A DNA stretch of 64,000 nucleotides, taken from NCBI RefSeq assembly GCF_003473485.1, contig NC_053042.1, positions 7,091,501 to 7,155,500 of the forward strand. The letters run 5' to 3'. Of the stretch, positions 12,238-23,389 are shown piece by piece (position 1 is the first letter of the stretch; every line of letters begins with the position of its first letter). The DNA comes from Medicago truncatula (taxonomy: Eukaryota > Streptophyta > Magnoliopsida > Fabales > Fabaceae). The notes below the pieces were generated by a model. The model did no database searches and was not told the origin of the DNA. It saw nothing but the letters and a program-made list of their open reading frames with translations. The translations under genes and the position numbers were made by a program.

Positions 12238-14099
12238 TTTGCGTGATCGTTTTCAGCCTTGTGGGACTGCTAAGTAATAATATTGCTTAATTTGTGAGTC
12301 GCGTGACTTTTGCTTGCTCTCAAGATCTCTATTAATCTCGTCTCTTCTGGTAACAGTTAGGTTTCTGCTGGGATGTGCAGGCAGTTGTGTTATGTCTGGA
12401 TTTTTTACTGTCCGTTCTGATTAAGTTGATGTATAATGTATTTGTCTATAATGTTGTATCGTGACTTATGCTGACCGATATCTAAGACACGGGATAAGTA
12501 ATCAATTTTTGCTAATAGATATTTAAAGATAAAGAAATGCTAACCGATATCTAAGACACTGGATAAGTATAAGTAGTCAAATATACTTGAATTGCATTGA
12601 AAATTGCGCCGTCAGTGTTTTAGAAATCTAAAGTGTTTTTTTCAACTTAAAACTTCTTTCTTAACCAGACCAACTAACATACCCTTAAGGATATTAAAGA
12701 TCAAAATTATTCATTGTGTATAAAATATGAAATCTGAAATTCTATGTATTATCTGAGTATTTGCAAAATGAATCTGTTATAATGAAGGAAAAAACCTTGT
12801 TAACTTTCTATTATTAGACTTCAAAAAGATGATGTGCTTCTTAGATATAAAATAATTAAAACAAAATAATTCAATTATTTGTAAAAGGAAAAGCCTCTAG
12901 AATTATGTATACTAAAGCTTTCAATATATACGTGTTTTCAATATAGAAAGTAAAATACTGGTTGTGTTTGTTCTAGGATCATGTAGCTTTGCCCTTTTTA
13001 ATAGTTGTTTGTGTTCAGTTGACAATGAGACAGGTATTGGTTGTGAAGAATGAAAAGAAAAAATTAATTTCATCAGACAGTTATTGTATCTACACAATTT
13101 TACTTATAAAATCCGACCAACTTCAATGACTCTGAAATCAGAACTAGTAATATTCACATAGATTATTAGAGACACACACTATCAGATAACTTTTCATAGT
13201 TTACCAAGTTTCAACATTAAACCAAGAAGATATCTTTGAGTGCAATGAGGAAAGTGGGATAAAGTCGAAAGAGAGTCATCTACCTTTCTCTATGACTTTC
13301 TAATTAACCAATGGCAGTCATCACTGTCCTAAATTTTGCTTGGGTAGGTCTTTTGAAACGGTAATTAGAAAAAGTTTTGATGTTTTATACAGAGCATATT
13401 TAAGTGACTATGAAATAACTACAATAAAAGTTCCTTCACATAAAGAGAATGTGCAATACATTGAAGCTGGATCCTGCCAACAAACAACAAAACAAAACAA
13501 AAAATGCACATCAACAACCAAATGATGAAACAGAATTAGAAACAGCAAGAATAAACATCACGAAGTAATTCCAGATAACTAAAAACTAGTACAAATATAA
13601 CAGCAAAAGAATCATGTAATTTGATTGCAAGAAATGTCAATATTTAGGATAAGCTTAGATGTGCTAAATTTGATGCCAAGTCCTAGTATGTTGCTTATTC
13701 CAGACACCCTTTTAGAAAATTGGAGATACAAGAGTGCAAAATTATAGTCAAATACCAATGCTAATTCTAACTTTTGCACAACTATCCATACATGTAAATC
13801 AGAACAAAGCACAAAATATAGAATCAATCAAGAGGCAAAGTGGATTCAAATTAGGAACCCAAAACATACCAAAAATCAATTTTTAAGTCTTCAAAATCAC
13901 TTTCGCCTCTCCCAAAACTGAATCCAAACATACATTAAGCAAACTTAGCACAATATGATTGTAAACAGTCTTCAAATCAAATCATACCTCATCAATCATC
14001 ATTTCTAATGCCTAAGCATCCTCCTCCTTTAGCTTGCTCTCTTCCTCTTGAAACCCTAAAAATGTCTGTATATAAATTCTTGCTTTGATTTTGTAATCT
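12238..14099. other. Maf 3' UTR and spacer
   Basis: The first 200-300 bases are probably 3' UTR. A short direct repeat (CCGATATCTAAGACAC, near 12475 and 12544) occurs just after. From 12.6 to 14.1 kb no coding segment is supported on either strand; the open frames at 13340-13525 and 13612-13827 (-) have no recognisable features. Confidence 0.45.
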
Positions 14100-15647
14100 A
14101 TCAGCAATGACCTGACATAAGAAATTTTGAAGCTCACTGAAGCCGAGGTGATAAACCGCTATGACAAGTTCTTTGAGTTACTCATCTGTAAAATCCTCGG
14201 CGTCGATCTTCTGATTGGCTTGGAGTTCTTTCAAGAGCTTAATGGCAGTCTTCAGGGCATCGCTTCCCACATTGGAAAGTTTCAATTCTGTTTCGGATGC
14301 TGCAAGGCCATACTTTGTCAGAATCTGCAGCGCAAGACTCGCTCAACATTGTGAGCAACTCCATCATTTGTTTCGATACCATCAGCTGAACTTTCAGAGT
14401 TTTCGGTTGCCGAGATAATTTCCTGAGTTTTTGGAGCAAATTAGAACAAAATTATCAAAAATCTAAACAGCACCAAATTGTGAACGAGAAAATAAAAGAT
14501 AAACATCCTAAAATCTGCAGATATATATACAAGTCAGAGCTAACTAGAATTAAATAATCAAAAATCTAAAAAAGCACAAAAATAGTGTATCAAAAGCCAA
14601 CATAGTGACCATCCATTCATAAATATCACTGTAGTATAACATCTTTGACAAACTCACCAAAACACATTAACCAAGTTCAACTCACTATAGGGAAAAGAAT
14701 AATAATACATTGATTTCGTTTGAAGCATGCCAGTAAAAAACATGTGTTAAAAACATTGCTTGACATATCAAAGAATTTTCCCCTCAACAAAGGTAGAATG
14801 AAATAGCCTTCAAACAGCCTCTTTCGGTTAAGAATCCAATAGTAAGAAATTCAATTGCAATTGATAGCTAACCCACATACTTGAGATACACACATTTTTT
14901 AGACAAGGGAGAAGATTAACCTTCTGTTGCTGCTTCAGTTTCTCCAACACTTCGGGAGATATATAAAACACCTACGTGGAATAAAAAATTATGAATAATA
15001 TCAGTCTGCATACGGACAAAATACAGATCTTTCCCATGAAAGACACTTAAAATAATACAGTTCCCTCCAGATGAAATAATATGTGACACTACAGCCCATT
15101 TTAATGTATATAAACCAACTGGTGAGCAAATCACCTAAAGCCATTTTTTTCTTTTTCAGAATTGTCAATGTATCATCCAGAAAATCTCACTTGAACACCA
15201 TATTATTTTATTTTATTTTATTTTGGGTGTGGAGTTGGTTGGGTTGCACAACTAGTTTGAGCTGAGGATTAGAGTTGGAGGCCCCGGGTACAAACCCGTG
15301 TAAAGGAGAAAGATTCTAACAACCAATTACTAACATTGGCATTTTAAACGAAATAGAAAATTAAGACTTCAAAAGATTAAATAAATTTCAAATTATCTGC
15401 TTTGGGATTTCACCCAAAACCATCATTTCATTTTCTACATCCCCAAATTGAGTTTAAAAACTATTTGCGATTTATTTATACTAATTAAAATTGCCCCTAT
15501 TTGTGAGCTGTATTTTCCTAATAGTCTGTAAGAAGGCACTAAAACCAACTAAAGAAAGAGTAAGAAATAATATTACTAAACACTTTGTAAACATTATGGT
15601 TTTACCTTCCCATGATTACTTGAAAACGCACTTTCGATCTTACGGAC
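14100..15647 (-). pseudogene. Decayed 3' exons after the helicase relic
   Basis: Three exon-like blocks follow the helicase exons in phase 0. 15647..15606 (42 bases, VRKIESAFSSNHGK) and 14971..14921 (51 bases, VFYISPEVLEKLKQQQK) sit inside a duplicated segment, at the places corresponding to helicase exons 7 and 8 in the other copy. The third starts at 14422 (EIISATENSE) and encodes a Gln/Lys/Leu-rich stretch that is not recognised. In the third block the reading frame is broken by a one-base shift near 14340 (VERVLR, then LQILTKYGL in another frame). A TAA follows DAEDFTDE near 14183, after which the same frame stays open (LKELVIAVYHLGF). This looks like a real former exon with two lesions. 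Confidence 0.55.
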
Positions 15648-15975
15648 CTGAAATCATAAGAGTGCAATTTTCCCTATTATTACAACTGTAAATTTAAAGA
15701 TAAATAAACTACATAATCAAGCATCTGTGGTATATAAGATAAGATGTGCATAGAAGATGTATTATTATAACAAAATATAAGATATAGTATATAAAATGTA
15801 TTATTATGACTAAATATAAGATATTTAACCTAGAATAATATGATTAACTACTTTTTAAAAAATATGAAGCATAAACTACCAACCAGAATTTATGTTTATT
15901 GGAGTTTGACGAAATAAAGAGAAACGAAAATATATTATATAATCAGAGAGAAAAATGTCTATAAGTGAATATGAA
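14580..15975. repeat. Segmental duplication, copy A
   Basis: Shares long stretches with 18195-19090: the AAGAATTTTCCCCTCAACAA tract, GTTAAGAATCC, the two exon-like blocks, and TTATTGGAGTTTGACGAAAT near the end. Copy A is longer mainly because of extra sequence at about 15150-15480 (a (TTTTA)n run followed by GGGTGTGGAGTTGG), probably a later insertion. Confidence 0.75.
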
Positions 15976-17119
15976 AGTAAAAGATTGATTGATTTAGTCA
16001 GTGTAGTACATCCTCCTCTCCTAAATATCCTCCACTCCTCCAACCACTATTGTTCATTTCCTACACAAATAAAATACAACCAGTAAGTATTTAGAAAAGT
16101 AGTAACTAAGCTAAGTCAAATGAGAATAGAGCAATTTCAAATCATTCATAATTTAATATAATCACAGTTCATGCATCTTTTAATACATTCATTTCTATCT
16201 AGTTATCGGAAACAAGGTCATCTCAAACATTGGGTTGTTGGGGGGGGGGGGGGTATGTCAACTGGTGAAAGAAAAGATTTATGAAATATATGTGTATGTG
16301 TGTATAACACTCAAATTGTGACATGTAACAGTTGATAGCTTCATCCACTGGGACATTGATATTTTATGAACTTCGATAGTATATAACTACTACTTTCATA
16401 TTCTGGGGTCTGTGTTGCGGCAACAATATGCGCTAACTCAACATTTCTATTTAAAAAGAAATAGACGGAAAGACCAAAAGAAGCCTAAAGCATAACTAGG
16501 CTTGATGCATAAACTTACCTCATCCGCTAACCTTTTGGCCACACTAACACGGTTACTGAAACGAAGTACTTCCTCAATTTGTGCCTGATACACGGGTAGC
16601 TTCTTCCCTTGAAAAAGATAATACTTGTATCAATTATTTACTAAGAAATTATTGTTCTTTAAAACAGCAAAGCAACTCCTCACCTATATGTGTCTCTATC
16701 ATTTCAAACCATCTCGCCTCATTTGGGCTCACAAAGGAAATGGCAACTCCAGTAGGAGCAGCCTGTCCCACATGGTGCATATAATCCTGTAGTTCACAAG
16801 GTCAGGAATTCGTTCCATGATTTCTGGATTTGGGTTATTTAGATGTATTGTCTATAAATAGCCATGAGTAACAATCAGATTCCTTACCATTACATGAAGC
16901 CAACTGTGAACTTCTAATTAATTAATTAATCTTAATGTAGTTTAATTATATTACATTTTATTAAGCTTTATATACTAAATTATATTTGGTATAACATATT
17001 GTATATTAATTCATACAAAGAAACATAGTCAAGTATAATTAAACTAAAACATGGATTTATTGAATGAATCTAAAACATGGATTTTTGCTTATATTTGTGA
17101 CCGGAGGAAGTATGTTTTA

Positions 17120-17276
17120 CTCCCTTCGTCCCAAATTGTATGACATTTTGGGCATTTCACACGTATTAAGAAATGTAATTAATATTGTATGGAAAAGAGA
17201 TATTAAGAATTGTTTTACAATATTGTCCTTAATAAATGATATATAATTTACGACATACAATTTGGGACGGAGGGAG
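17120..17276. mobile_element. Stowaway-type MITE
   Basis: 157 bp with inverted termini CTCCCTTCGTCCCAAATTGT and, reverse-complemented, CTCCCTCCGTCCCAAATTGT, flanked by TA on both sides. It is a classical Stowaway (Tc1/mariner-derived) in the helicase relic, between exons 10 and 11. Confidence 0.9.
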
Positions 17277-18194
17277 TATTATTATTAATATAATAAAACA
17301 TGTCAACAAAAGTTTAAAAGCATTGTATAGCACATCTTACTCTGGGGTCGTCGGGTATGTCGTAGTTAATCACCGTATCTACTGCTGGAATATCTAGTCC
17401 CCTGCTAGCTAAGTCATTACAAAGAAGAATTTTGCAGTTCCCAGACTTGAACGCATTCAAGGCTTCAAGTCTCTTTGCCTATAAAAAAACGTAATTATAT
17501 TATGAATTACGCATATTTCTTGTTAGCAGTTTAAAACAAATTACAATTACAATAAAGGATCTGCAGTGCGGTACAATTACCTGACTCATAAAACCATTGA
17601 TTAGGATGATTTTGAAACCAGAATAGAGTCAAAGCCAGACGAAGCAATAAATCATAAGCCCAAGTGAATACTAATGATGTTTTACCAGCCATTTGAGAGA
17701 GAGTGTGCGCAAGGTAGCAATCCTATGCAAGAAGCATGCAATTGATGAACAAGATCAGTGCAAGCATAAATAATAATAGTTTCCGGTTCATAACCCAAAA
17801 CTAATGGAAAAAAAATAAAATTGATTTGCTTGTTTTCACTCGAAATGGACAATTTGTTAGAAGCGTTCAATATAAACATTCTTGTATATCCTGAGTGCTT
17901 TCTCTTGTGTATCAAATACCATAACCCATAATCTTAATCGGTATTAAATAAATAAAATACTTCTAGAATGCTAAATCTGTTGTATTTGTGCTATAAATTC
18001 ATGATTGTATTGTATATGTCTGGTCTAACACAAAGCAAGCAACATATATTTTCTTATTATTCCAACTTATGAGATTTATACATCTACATAGAACCAAATA
18101 ACCTAAACCAAAGTGAACCACTTTTTAAGTCATGTTCTGTTATACTACTTTTAACCTACATCAAACATAACTTTTTCTAATTTGTTCTCTTCTA

Positions 18195-19090
18195 ACATGT
18201 GTATCAAGAGCCACCAGTGACCAATCCATTCACTTTAGGGAAAAGAATAATACTAGAAAGATGTCATTTGAAGCAGGGCAGTAAAACATGTGTGAAAAAC
18301 ATTGAATATGAGTGGCTTGACATTTCAAAGAATTTTCCCCTCAACAAGGGTAGTATGAAATAGCCTATAAACAGCCTCTGTTCGGTTAAGAATCCGATAG
18401 TAAATAAATTCAACTTGCAATTGATAGATAGCTAGCCCACATACTTGAGATACAATATTTTTAGGACAAGGGAGAGGATAAACCTTATCTTTTGCTGGCA
18501 TATGGCATTGCTGCTGCTCAGGATATTCAATAGATTCGTCAATCTATACAGAATAAAAAAAGTGTGGATAAATCAGTGTACATACGAGTAAAATACAGCT
18601 CCTTCCCATGAAAGATGTTTAAAATTATACTTCTCTCCATATTAAATAATATGTAAACCAACTAAAGTGTAACAAATATTAATCTTTCAGGGTACATAAA
18701 CTATTTGTAAACATTACGGTTGTACCTTCACAGGATTCCTTAAAAACACACTTTGGATCATATCGACCTGAAATCACAACAGTGCAATTTTCCTATTATT
18801 ACAACTGTAAATCTGAAGATAAATAAATTACACAATCAAGCATATATAGTATATAAGCAGTGCATCGAAAATGTATCATTATAACAAAATACAAGAAACT
18901 CGACCAAGAATAATATGATTAAATACTTCATTAAATATATTTAAAAGTTTATAAAATATATAAAGTATAAACCACCAACCATAATTGATGTTTATTGGAG
19001 TTTGACGAAATAAAAGACAAACAAAAAGAAATTATGGAATCGAAAGGAAAATGATAACTATGTATGTCCGTAAAGTGAATACGAAAGAAA
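18195..19090. repeat. Segmental duplication, copy B
   Basis: Partner of 14580-15975, in the same orientation. It carries the helicase exons that align with RH10-type proteins (FLRNPVK and PAKDK blocks), so it represents the in-place exons 7 and 8; copy A is the displaced one. Confidence 0.75.
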
Positions 19091-20250
19091 AATATGTCGG
19101 TGGAGTGCACAAAAATTTGGAGACTGAGAGTTTGAGAGCCTATATCAGATTTGGTTGTAATAGAACGATAGGTTTACTCAGAAAATAGTAACAAGAATGG
19201 TTATAACTAACTATACAGCTACGTGTGTGTACTATACAAAAAAAGCTTTCCGAAAGGGCCTGTATTTATAAATAATGGATGTGATATCTCTAAAGATATA
19301 AATAAAAAGGTTTTATTGAAATATTAAGATATAATATCTGGTTAAAGCTAAGGGAAAAAAGGGTTAGCAAAACATGTTAAATTAAGTGCACTGTAGTTAA
19401 TATACCTATATGTTTACCTTGTCTGTCTTTGAATCTGAAAAAAGAAATGTTGTCCGGTTACGAGGAATCTTTCCTAAAATAAACTCAAGTTGTCTATCAA
19501 TGTGCTTATAATTCGATTCCAGCAGGTGTGCCTCATCTAAGACCTGGTCCAAATACAAATACAGACAGGGGACATGTGAACGTAAAATATACGAAACAAG
19601 GACATATGGAATGGTAGAAAACAAAATATATTAAATATTTCATTTTGTAAAGTTAGAAACAGGTCCAAACAAACATCTATAGAAACAAAACACCCCTAAC
19701 ACCTATATGACCACTGCAAAGTTTCTTTGATATAAACATAACTGCGTAATCATGTAAGATATAACTAGACCAATGGAGAAACATGCATGTTTCAATTGCA
19801 ACAATAGCTCAATTGGTGTGGGTTAAAAAAAAAACTTTTTCAAGCTCTCAAACCAATTCATAAGTTGGACTACGTGAACGGTAATTTATCATCCTTGAGA
19901 GTTCTAAAAATATTGAATTAATAAAGATTACTATTGAAAGATTACTAGAAAAACACTCAACCAAGAGTAAATGATTGTAGAGGGCAGGGGACATGCATTT
20001 AATGATGCAGAAAATACTATCAACAACACAGATGAACGTGAAATTTGGTTTGCACTACTACTGAATCAAATAACATAACAGATGAATAATTGATACCAGG
20101 TATTTTAATTTACGAAGAGAAAATGCTGGGGTGTCTTTGAGGTGTTTGACGAGTTTTCCAGGAGTCGCAACCTTGAAGAGTAAGAAATGAATTAGGAGTG
20201 GTAAATTGAAATAGATAAAGTTTCAAGAGTAACGTAACAACACTACTTAC
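19091..20250. other. Long introns of the helicase relic
   Basis: Apart from the exons at 19418-19543 and 20097-20171, the stretch is A/T-rich intron sequence. Near 19.80 kb there is an AATAGCTCAATTGGTGTGGG sequence like a SINE A-box, but no B-box was found. Confidence 0.4.
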
Positions 20251-21059
20251 AATGATATGAGGTTGCTGTAAAATCTTGTTGGTTTGATATTCCATGTCGG
20301 AGGTCGAAACAAGCTATAGAAAAAGGCAATTTCAGTAACCAGCCAGCAGCAGCATATGATTGAAAGAAAAAGAAAAGAAGAGAAAAAGAAAGAAAGAAAG
20401 AAAGAAAAAAAACTCACGACAGCAAACTTGACGCCAAAGTGTTGACCTAGGGCCTCAAAGTAGCGAGCAATTTCAAAAGCAAAGTTCCTAGTTGGTTTGT
20501 TTGGTTAAGATAAATATGATTAGTGATGAGATAAATGATTATGTATGTATCTAAGAAGTGAAGTGAAATACGTAACTTGAGGAAGAGATGACACAAGCAA
20601 AGAATGGATTTAGATTGGGTCCGGCATTTAACAGAGCCTGGAAAATAGGAAGAACAAAAGCTCCGGTCTTACCGGAACGTGGTGGAGAAATGGCATACAC
20701 ATCTTTTCCTGTAGAAATTGAATTCATATTAATATTAATTAATAACTCAATAAATTTGAGATTACATTTAACTAACCAACCAACCTTCTAGAGCAAGGGG
20801 GATGACTTGTGCTTGAATCTTTAGCGGATCATACCAATCGAGTTGTTTTTCACAAACTTCAACCAATTGAAGAGATAAGCCCAAATCCGTAAATGATTTC
20901 ATTTCTTCTAACCTAACCCTATGAATATTGGGGGCAAAAAATTAAATTAAATTAAATTAAAGCAATTCATCAATCAAATAACTAATACATTAACATGCAT
21001 GAATATTAAAAACTGCGGAAGGAAAATCCAACGAACATACCAACTACTGTTCCGTTTTC

Positions 21060-21415
21060 TGGGCAGAGCGAGCGAGAGACTTCGTAGTGTTTTAGGATGG
21101 AAAGATTGAGTTTTCACATGACTGCGCAAAGTTTATGAGAAATATTAATTCCTCGTCCCCTTAAATTAATTATTTGTTTCCTTTTTTGTTTAATCACAGA
21201 TCAGAGAATTGAAAGAGGGTGATGGAAAGGTAGATTGAACGATGAATCACACAATTGATGAAAATCATAGACATGGCCATAGGTGGTCGAGTTCTGATAT
21301 TATGTAGTGAGAGGAACCCAACTTTGCATGCAAAATAAATTATGTAGGTTAACAGGTGATTGTTTTTTCAAAATCAAAGAGAGGTCAATGAAATTTTCTC
21401 AATTATATAAGTTAT
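21060..21415. other. Upstream flank of the helicase relic
   Basis: Leader and promoter side of the decayed helicase. No gene of its own was recognised. Confidence 0.35.
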
Positions 21416-21780
21416 CTTTATGTAAACTCAGTTTACATAGCCTCTCTGTAACCAAAAAAAAAAAAAAACTCAGTTTAGATGAGTTAAAATTGAGTTTACA
21501 TACACCAAGTAAACTCAATTTATATAGTGTCATGAGTTAAGTAAACTCAGTTTACATACACTACGTAAACTGAGTTTACATATATATAATTTATGTAAAC
21601 TGAGTTTACATATACTATGTAAACTAAGTTTACATAAGTTAAATAAACCAACCTAAATTGAGTTTACACAAACTGAGTTTACTTAGTTCATATAAAGTGA
21701 GTTTACGTGTATGTTATTTCTTTTTAAAATATGTACGTAAACTAAATTCACGTGAGACCTATGTAAACTAAATTACGTTA
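21416..21780. repeat. Array of GTAAACTGAGTTTAC-type palindromes
   Basis: About fifteen imperfect copies of TAAACTCAGTTTACAT or its variant GTAAACTGAGTTTAC in roughly 365 bases. Many copies are themselves near-perfect palindromes, for example ATGTAAACTCAGTTTACAT at about 21422-21440. Spacers vary, so this is neither a simple satellite nor a CRISPR. No gene overlaps it. Confidence 0.8.
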
Positions 21781-22199
21781 CCCTTCTACATAAACTTAAA
21801 TCAAATAAATCGACATTGGCATGCAAACGTGAAATTAACAAAACTATAAACATCCACGGTAAAATTAACAACATCGAATAAATCATAGGGCCGATAAATA
21901 GAAACTCGAAGAAATTTATGAAATTCACTCGTATGAATCGAGTACTTATCAATGGAATAGATGTTGATTCAATTGATGATTTTTGTAGGTATTGATTGCA
22001 TATCCATGGTGGTTTGTGGGTGAAAAAGGGGTGAGGGTTCAAAATGATAATGAAAGAATGGTTTTTAGAAATTTACATGAAGAGGGCAATTTTGGTATTA
22101 TTGTAAGATTTTAAATAAATTTAGGTGTAACTAGAATTATATGGGGTGAGACTAGAAAGAGTCTTTTATCAATCATCAACGTCGATCAGAGCCTTTTTC
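21781..22199. other. Spacer without a supported gene
   Basis: Open frame at 21773-22042 (-) has no recognisable signal, domain or exon structure. The sequence looks like a mobile-element remnant. Confidence 0.3.
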
Positions 22200-22312
22200 A
22201 ACATATATTTGACCTGATTTTGTGTATCTTAATAGTTTCTTTAGCACATCTTGTATTATTGGGACTCCTTGTTTGTGGTAATATATATTCTATTTTGGCT
22301 TGTTAAAAAAAA
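22200..22312 (+). mobile_element. Probable LINE 3' tail
   Basis: TATATTCTATTTTGGCTTGTTAAAAAAAAAA closely resembles the 3' end of the LINE fragment near 30.1 kb (TATATTCCATTTTGACTTGTTC plus poly-A). It is only a short 5'-truncated tail. Confidence 0.45.
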
Positions 22313-22905
22313 AAATATGGACGTAAGTTGATATATATTTCATTTTGGCTTGTTAAAAAAATGTAAGTTGATAAGTGATGTCGTTAACTTCCTTCAAAAA
22401 TAAAAGTGATGTCATCAACTATGCAAAGCATATTATCGAAAATCCAAGTATAAATTACGCTTTTTTATTTACAGTAAGAATAAAAAAAAATTGACAAAAC
22501 AGTAAGAATAAATTAATTACTGAAAATCAAATCACGACATATTGATAATTGTGTGTTCAACTTTTATTCGAAAAAAACACATAATTGTGTGTTCTAAGTA
22601 TAAATTAATGTTCGTGACACACCAACACCAAAAAAATAAAGTTCCCAATTGAAATATCTGAACTATCCTTGGATTTAATTTCTCTTTCATATTTATTTTT
22701 ATGATTGAATTTACTATAGGTTTCATCGGTCTTTCAATCTCTATCAAATGTATAATCAAACAATAGAAATAATTAAAGGAAATGTTTTATGTATAATCAA
22801 ATAATTCCTTCAAAAAAAAATGTATAATCAATTAATAGAAATAATTAAAAGAAAGGTTACATGATAGCGCAAGAACTCATCCTTCTAAGACATTGATGTA
22901 CTCTC

Positions 22906-23100
22906 TTAGATTTGTACACAAAAACTTTTACGACACCTAATATTAAGTGGTGGATTTCTTGGACAATCTTTATCGATTTTACAAGGAAGGCTAAAATAAA
23001 AAGTTTTTGAATCATATACTATTATGACAAGAAACGTAGAAATAAATAAAATCAGAACATAAACAAACTTTAGAGTTTCAGCCATAAATTTGGTCATCAT
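22906..23100 (-). CDS. Nodule-specific cysteine-rich (NCR-type) peptide
   Basis: Small secreted peptide of 64 residues, or 59 if translation starts at the second in-frame ATG (MAETLKFVYV, 23085). The second start matches the usual beginning of NCR signal peptides. The hydrophobic signal sequence spans about 20-25 residues (LILFISTFLVIIV). The mature part has four cysteines spaced C-x5-C-x9-C-x4-C (PCKIDKDCPRN, IRCRKSFCVQI), the four-cysteine NCR pattern. In IRLC legumes such peptides are made in infected nodule cells and enter symbiosomes to steer bacteroid differentiation. A role for this copy is inferred only from the pattern. NCR genes usually have an intron after the signal peptide; here one uninterrupted frame covers both parts. 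Confidence 0.8.
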   Translation of the reverse strand: MMTKFMAETLKFVYVLILFISTFLVIIVYDSKTFYFSLPCKIDKDCPRNPPLNIRCRKSFCVQI

Positions 23101-23389
23101 AATAATTGAATATTATTTAACTAACTTTTCATGACTTTTTTCTTAAAAAATTATTACCTTTTTAACCTTTTAAAATTCATAATAACCACTACTACTCTAA
23201 TTGAAATTCATAATAACCGCACTCTTCCATTAATCATGACAAAAAAGTAAGATATATAACAACTATACTTATTTGGTTTTCATATTTAACAAGCCAAAAG
23301 AACATAAAAAGGAATTGAATCAATGAGGAAAAATTTTCAAGGTGCATACAAGAGCAAGCACTAGTTGAAGTGCTGCTAGAAAGGAAACT

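Larger units (their letters stand above)
16519..20902 (-). pseudogene. Degenerate DDX47/RH10-type DEAD-box helicase
   Basis: Exons: 20902..20785, 20708..20576, 20487..20418, 20313..20251, 20171..20097, 19543..19418, 18767..18726, 18543..18484, 17722..17581, 17478..17341, 16786..16684, 16607..16519. Together they follow the whole two-domain core of DDX47/Rrp3-type helicases (rRNA processing in the nucleolus). Key motifs have drifted: motif I is SPPRSGKTGAF; PTREL is replaced by SSSRNF; motif II is DEAH; SAT is SDS; motif VI, normally HRVGRTAR, is HHVGQAAP, removing the ATP-sensing arginines. Exon 9 is 142 bases where a multiple of three is needed, with one stray T after the LALTL codons. Exon 2 can only keep frame with a non-GT donor (CAAG|TT), suggesting loss of a G. 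A pseudogene is most likely. A truncated N-terminal product, or a sequencing error at one lesion, remains possible. Confidence 0.75.

Noticed and set aside
21416-21780. CRISPR-like repeat array
   Set aside because: Repeats vary, spacing is irregular and the DNA is nuclear plant sequence; no cas genes.
21773-22042. 89-codon minus-strand open frame
   Set aside because: No signal peptide, cysteine pattern or exon partner; lies in repeat-derived sequence.
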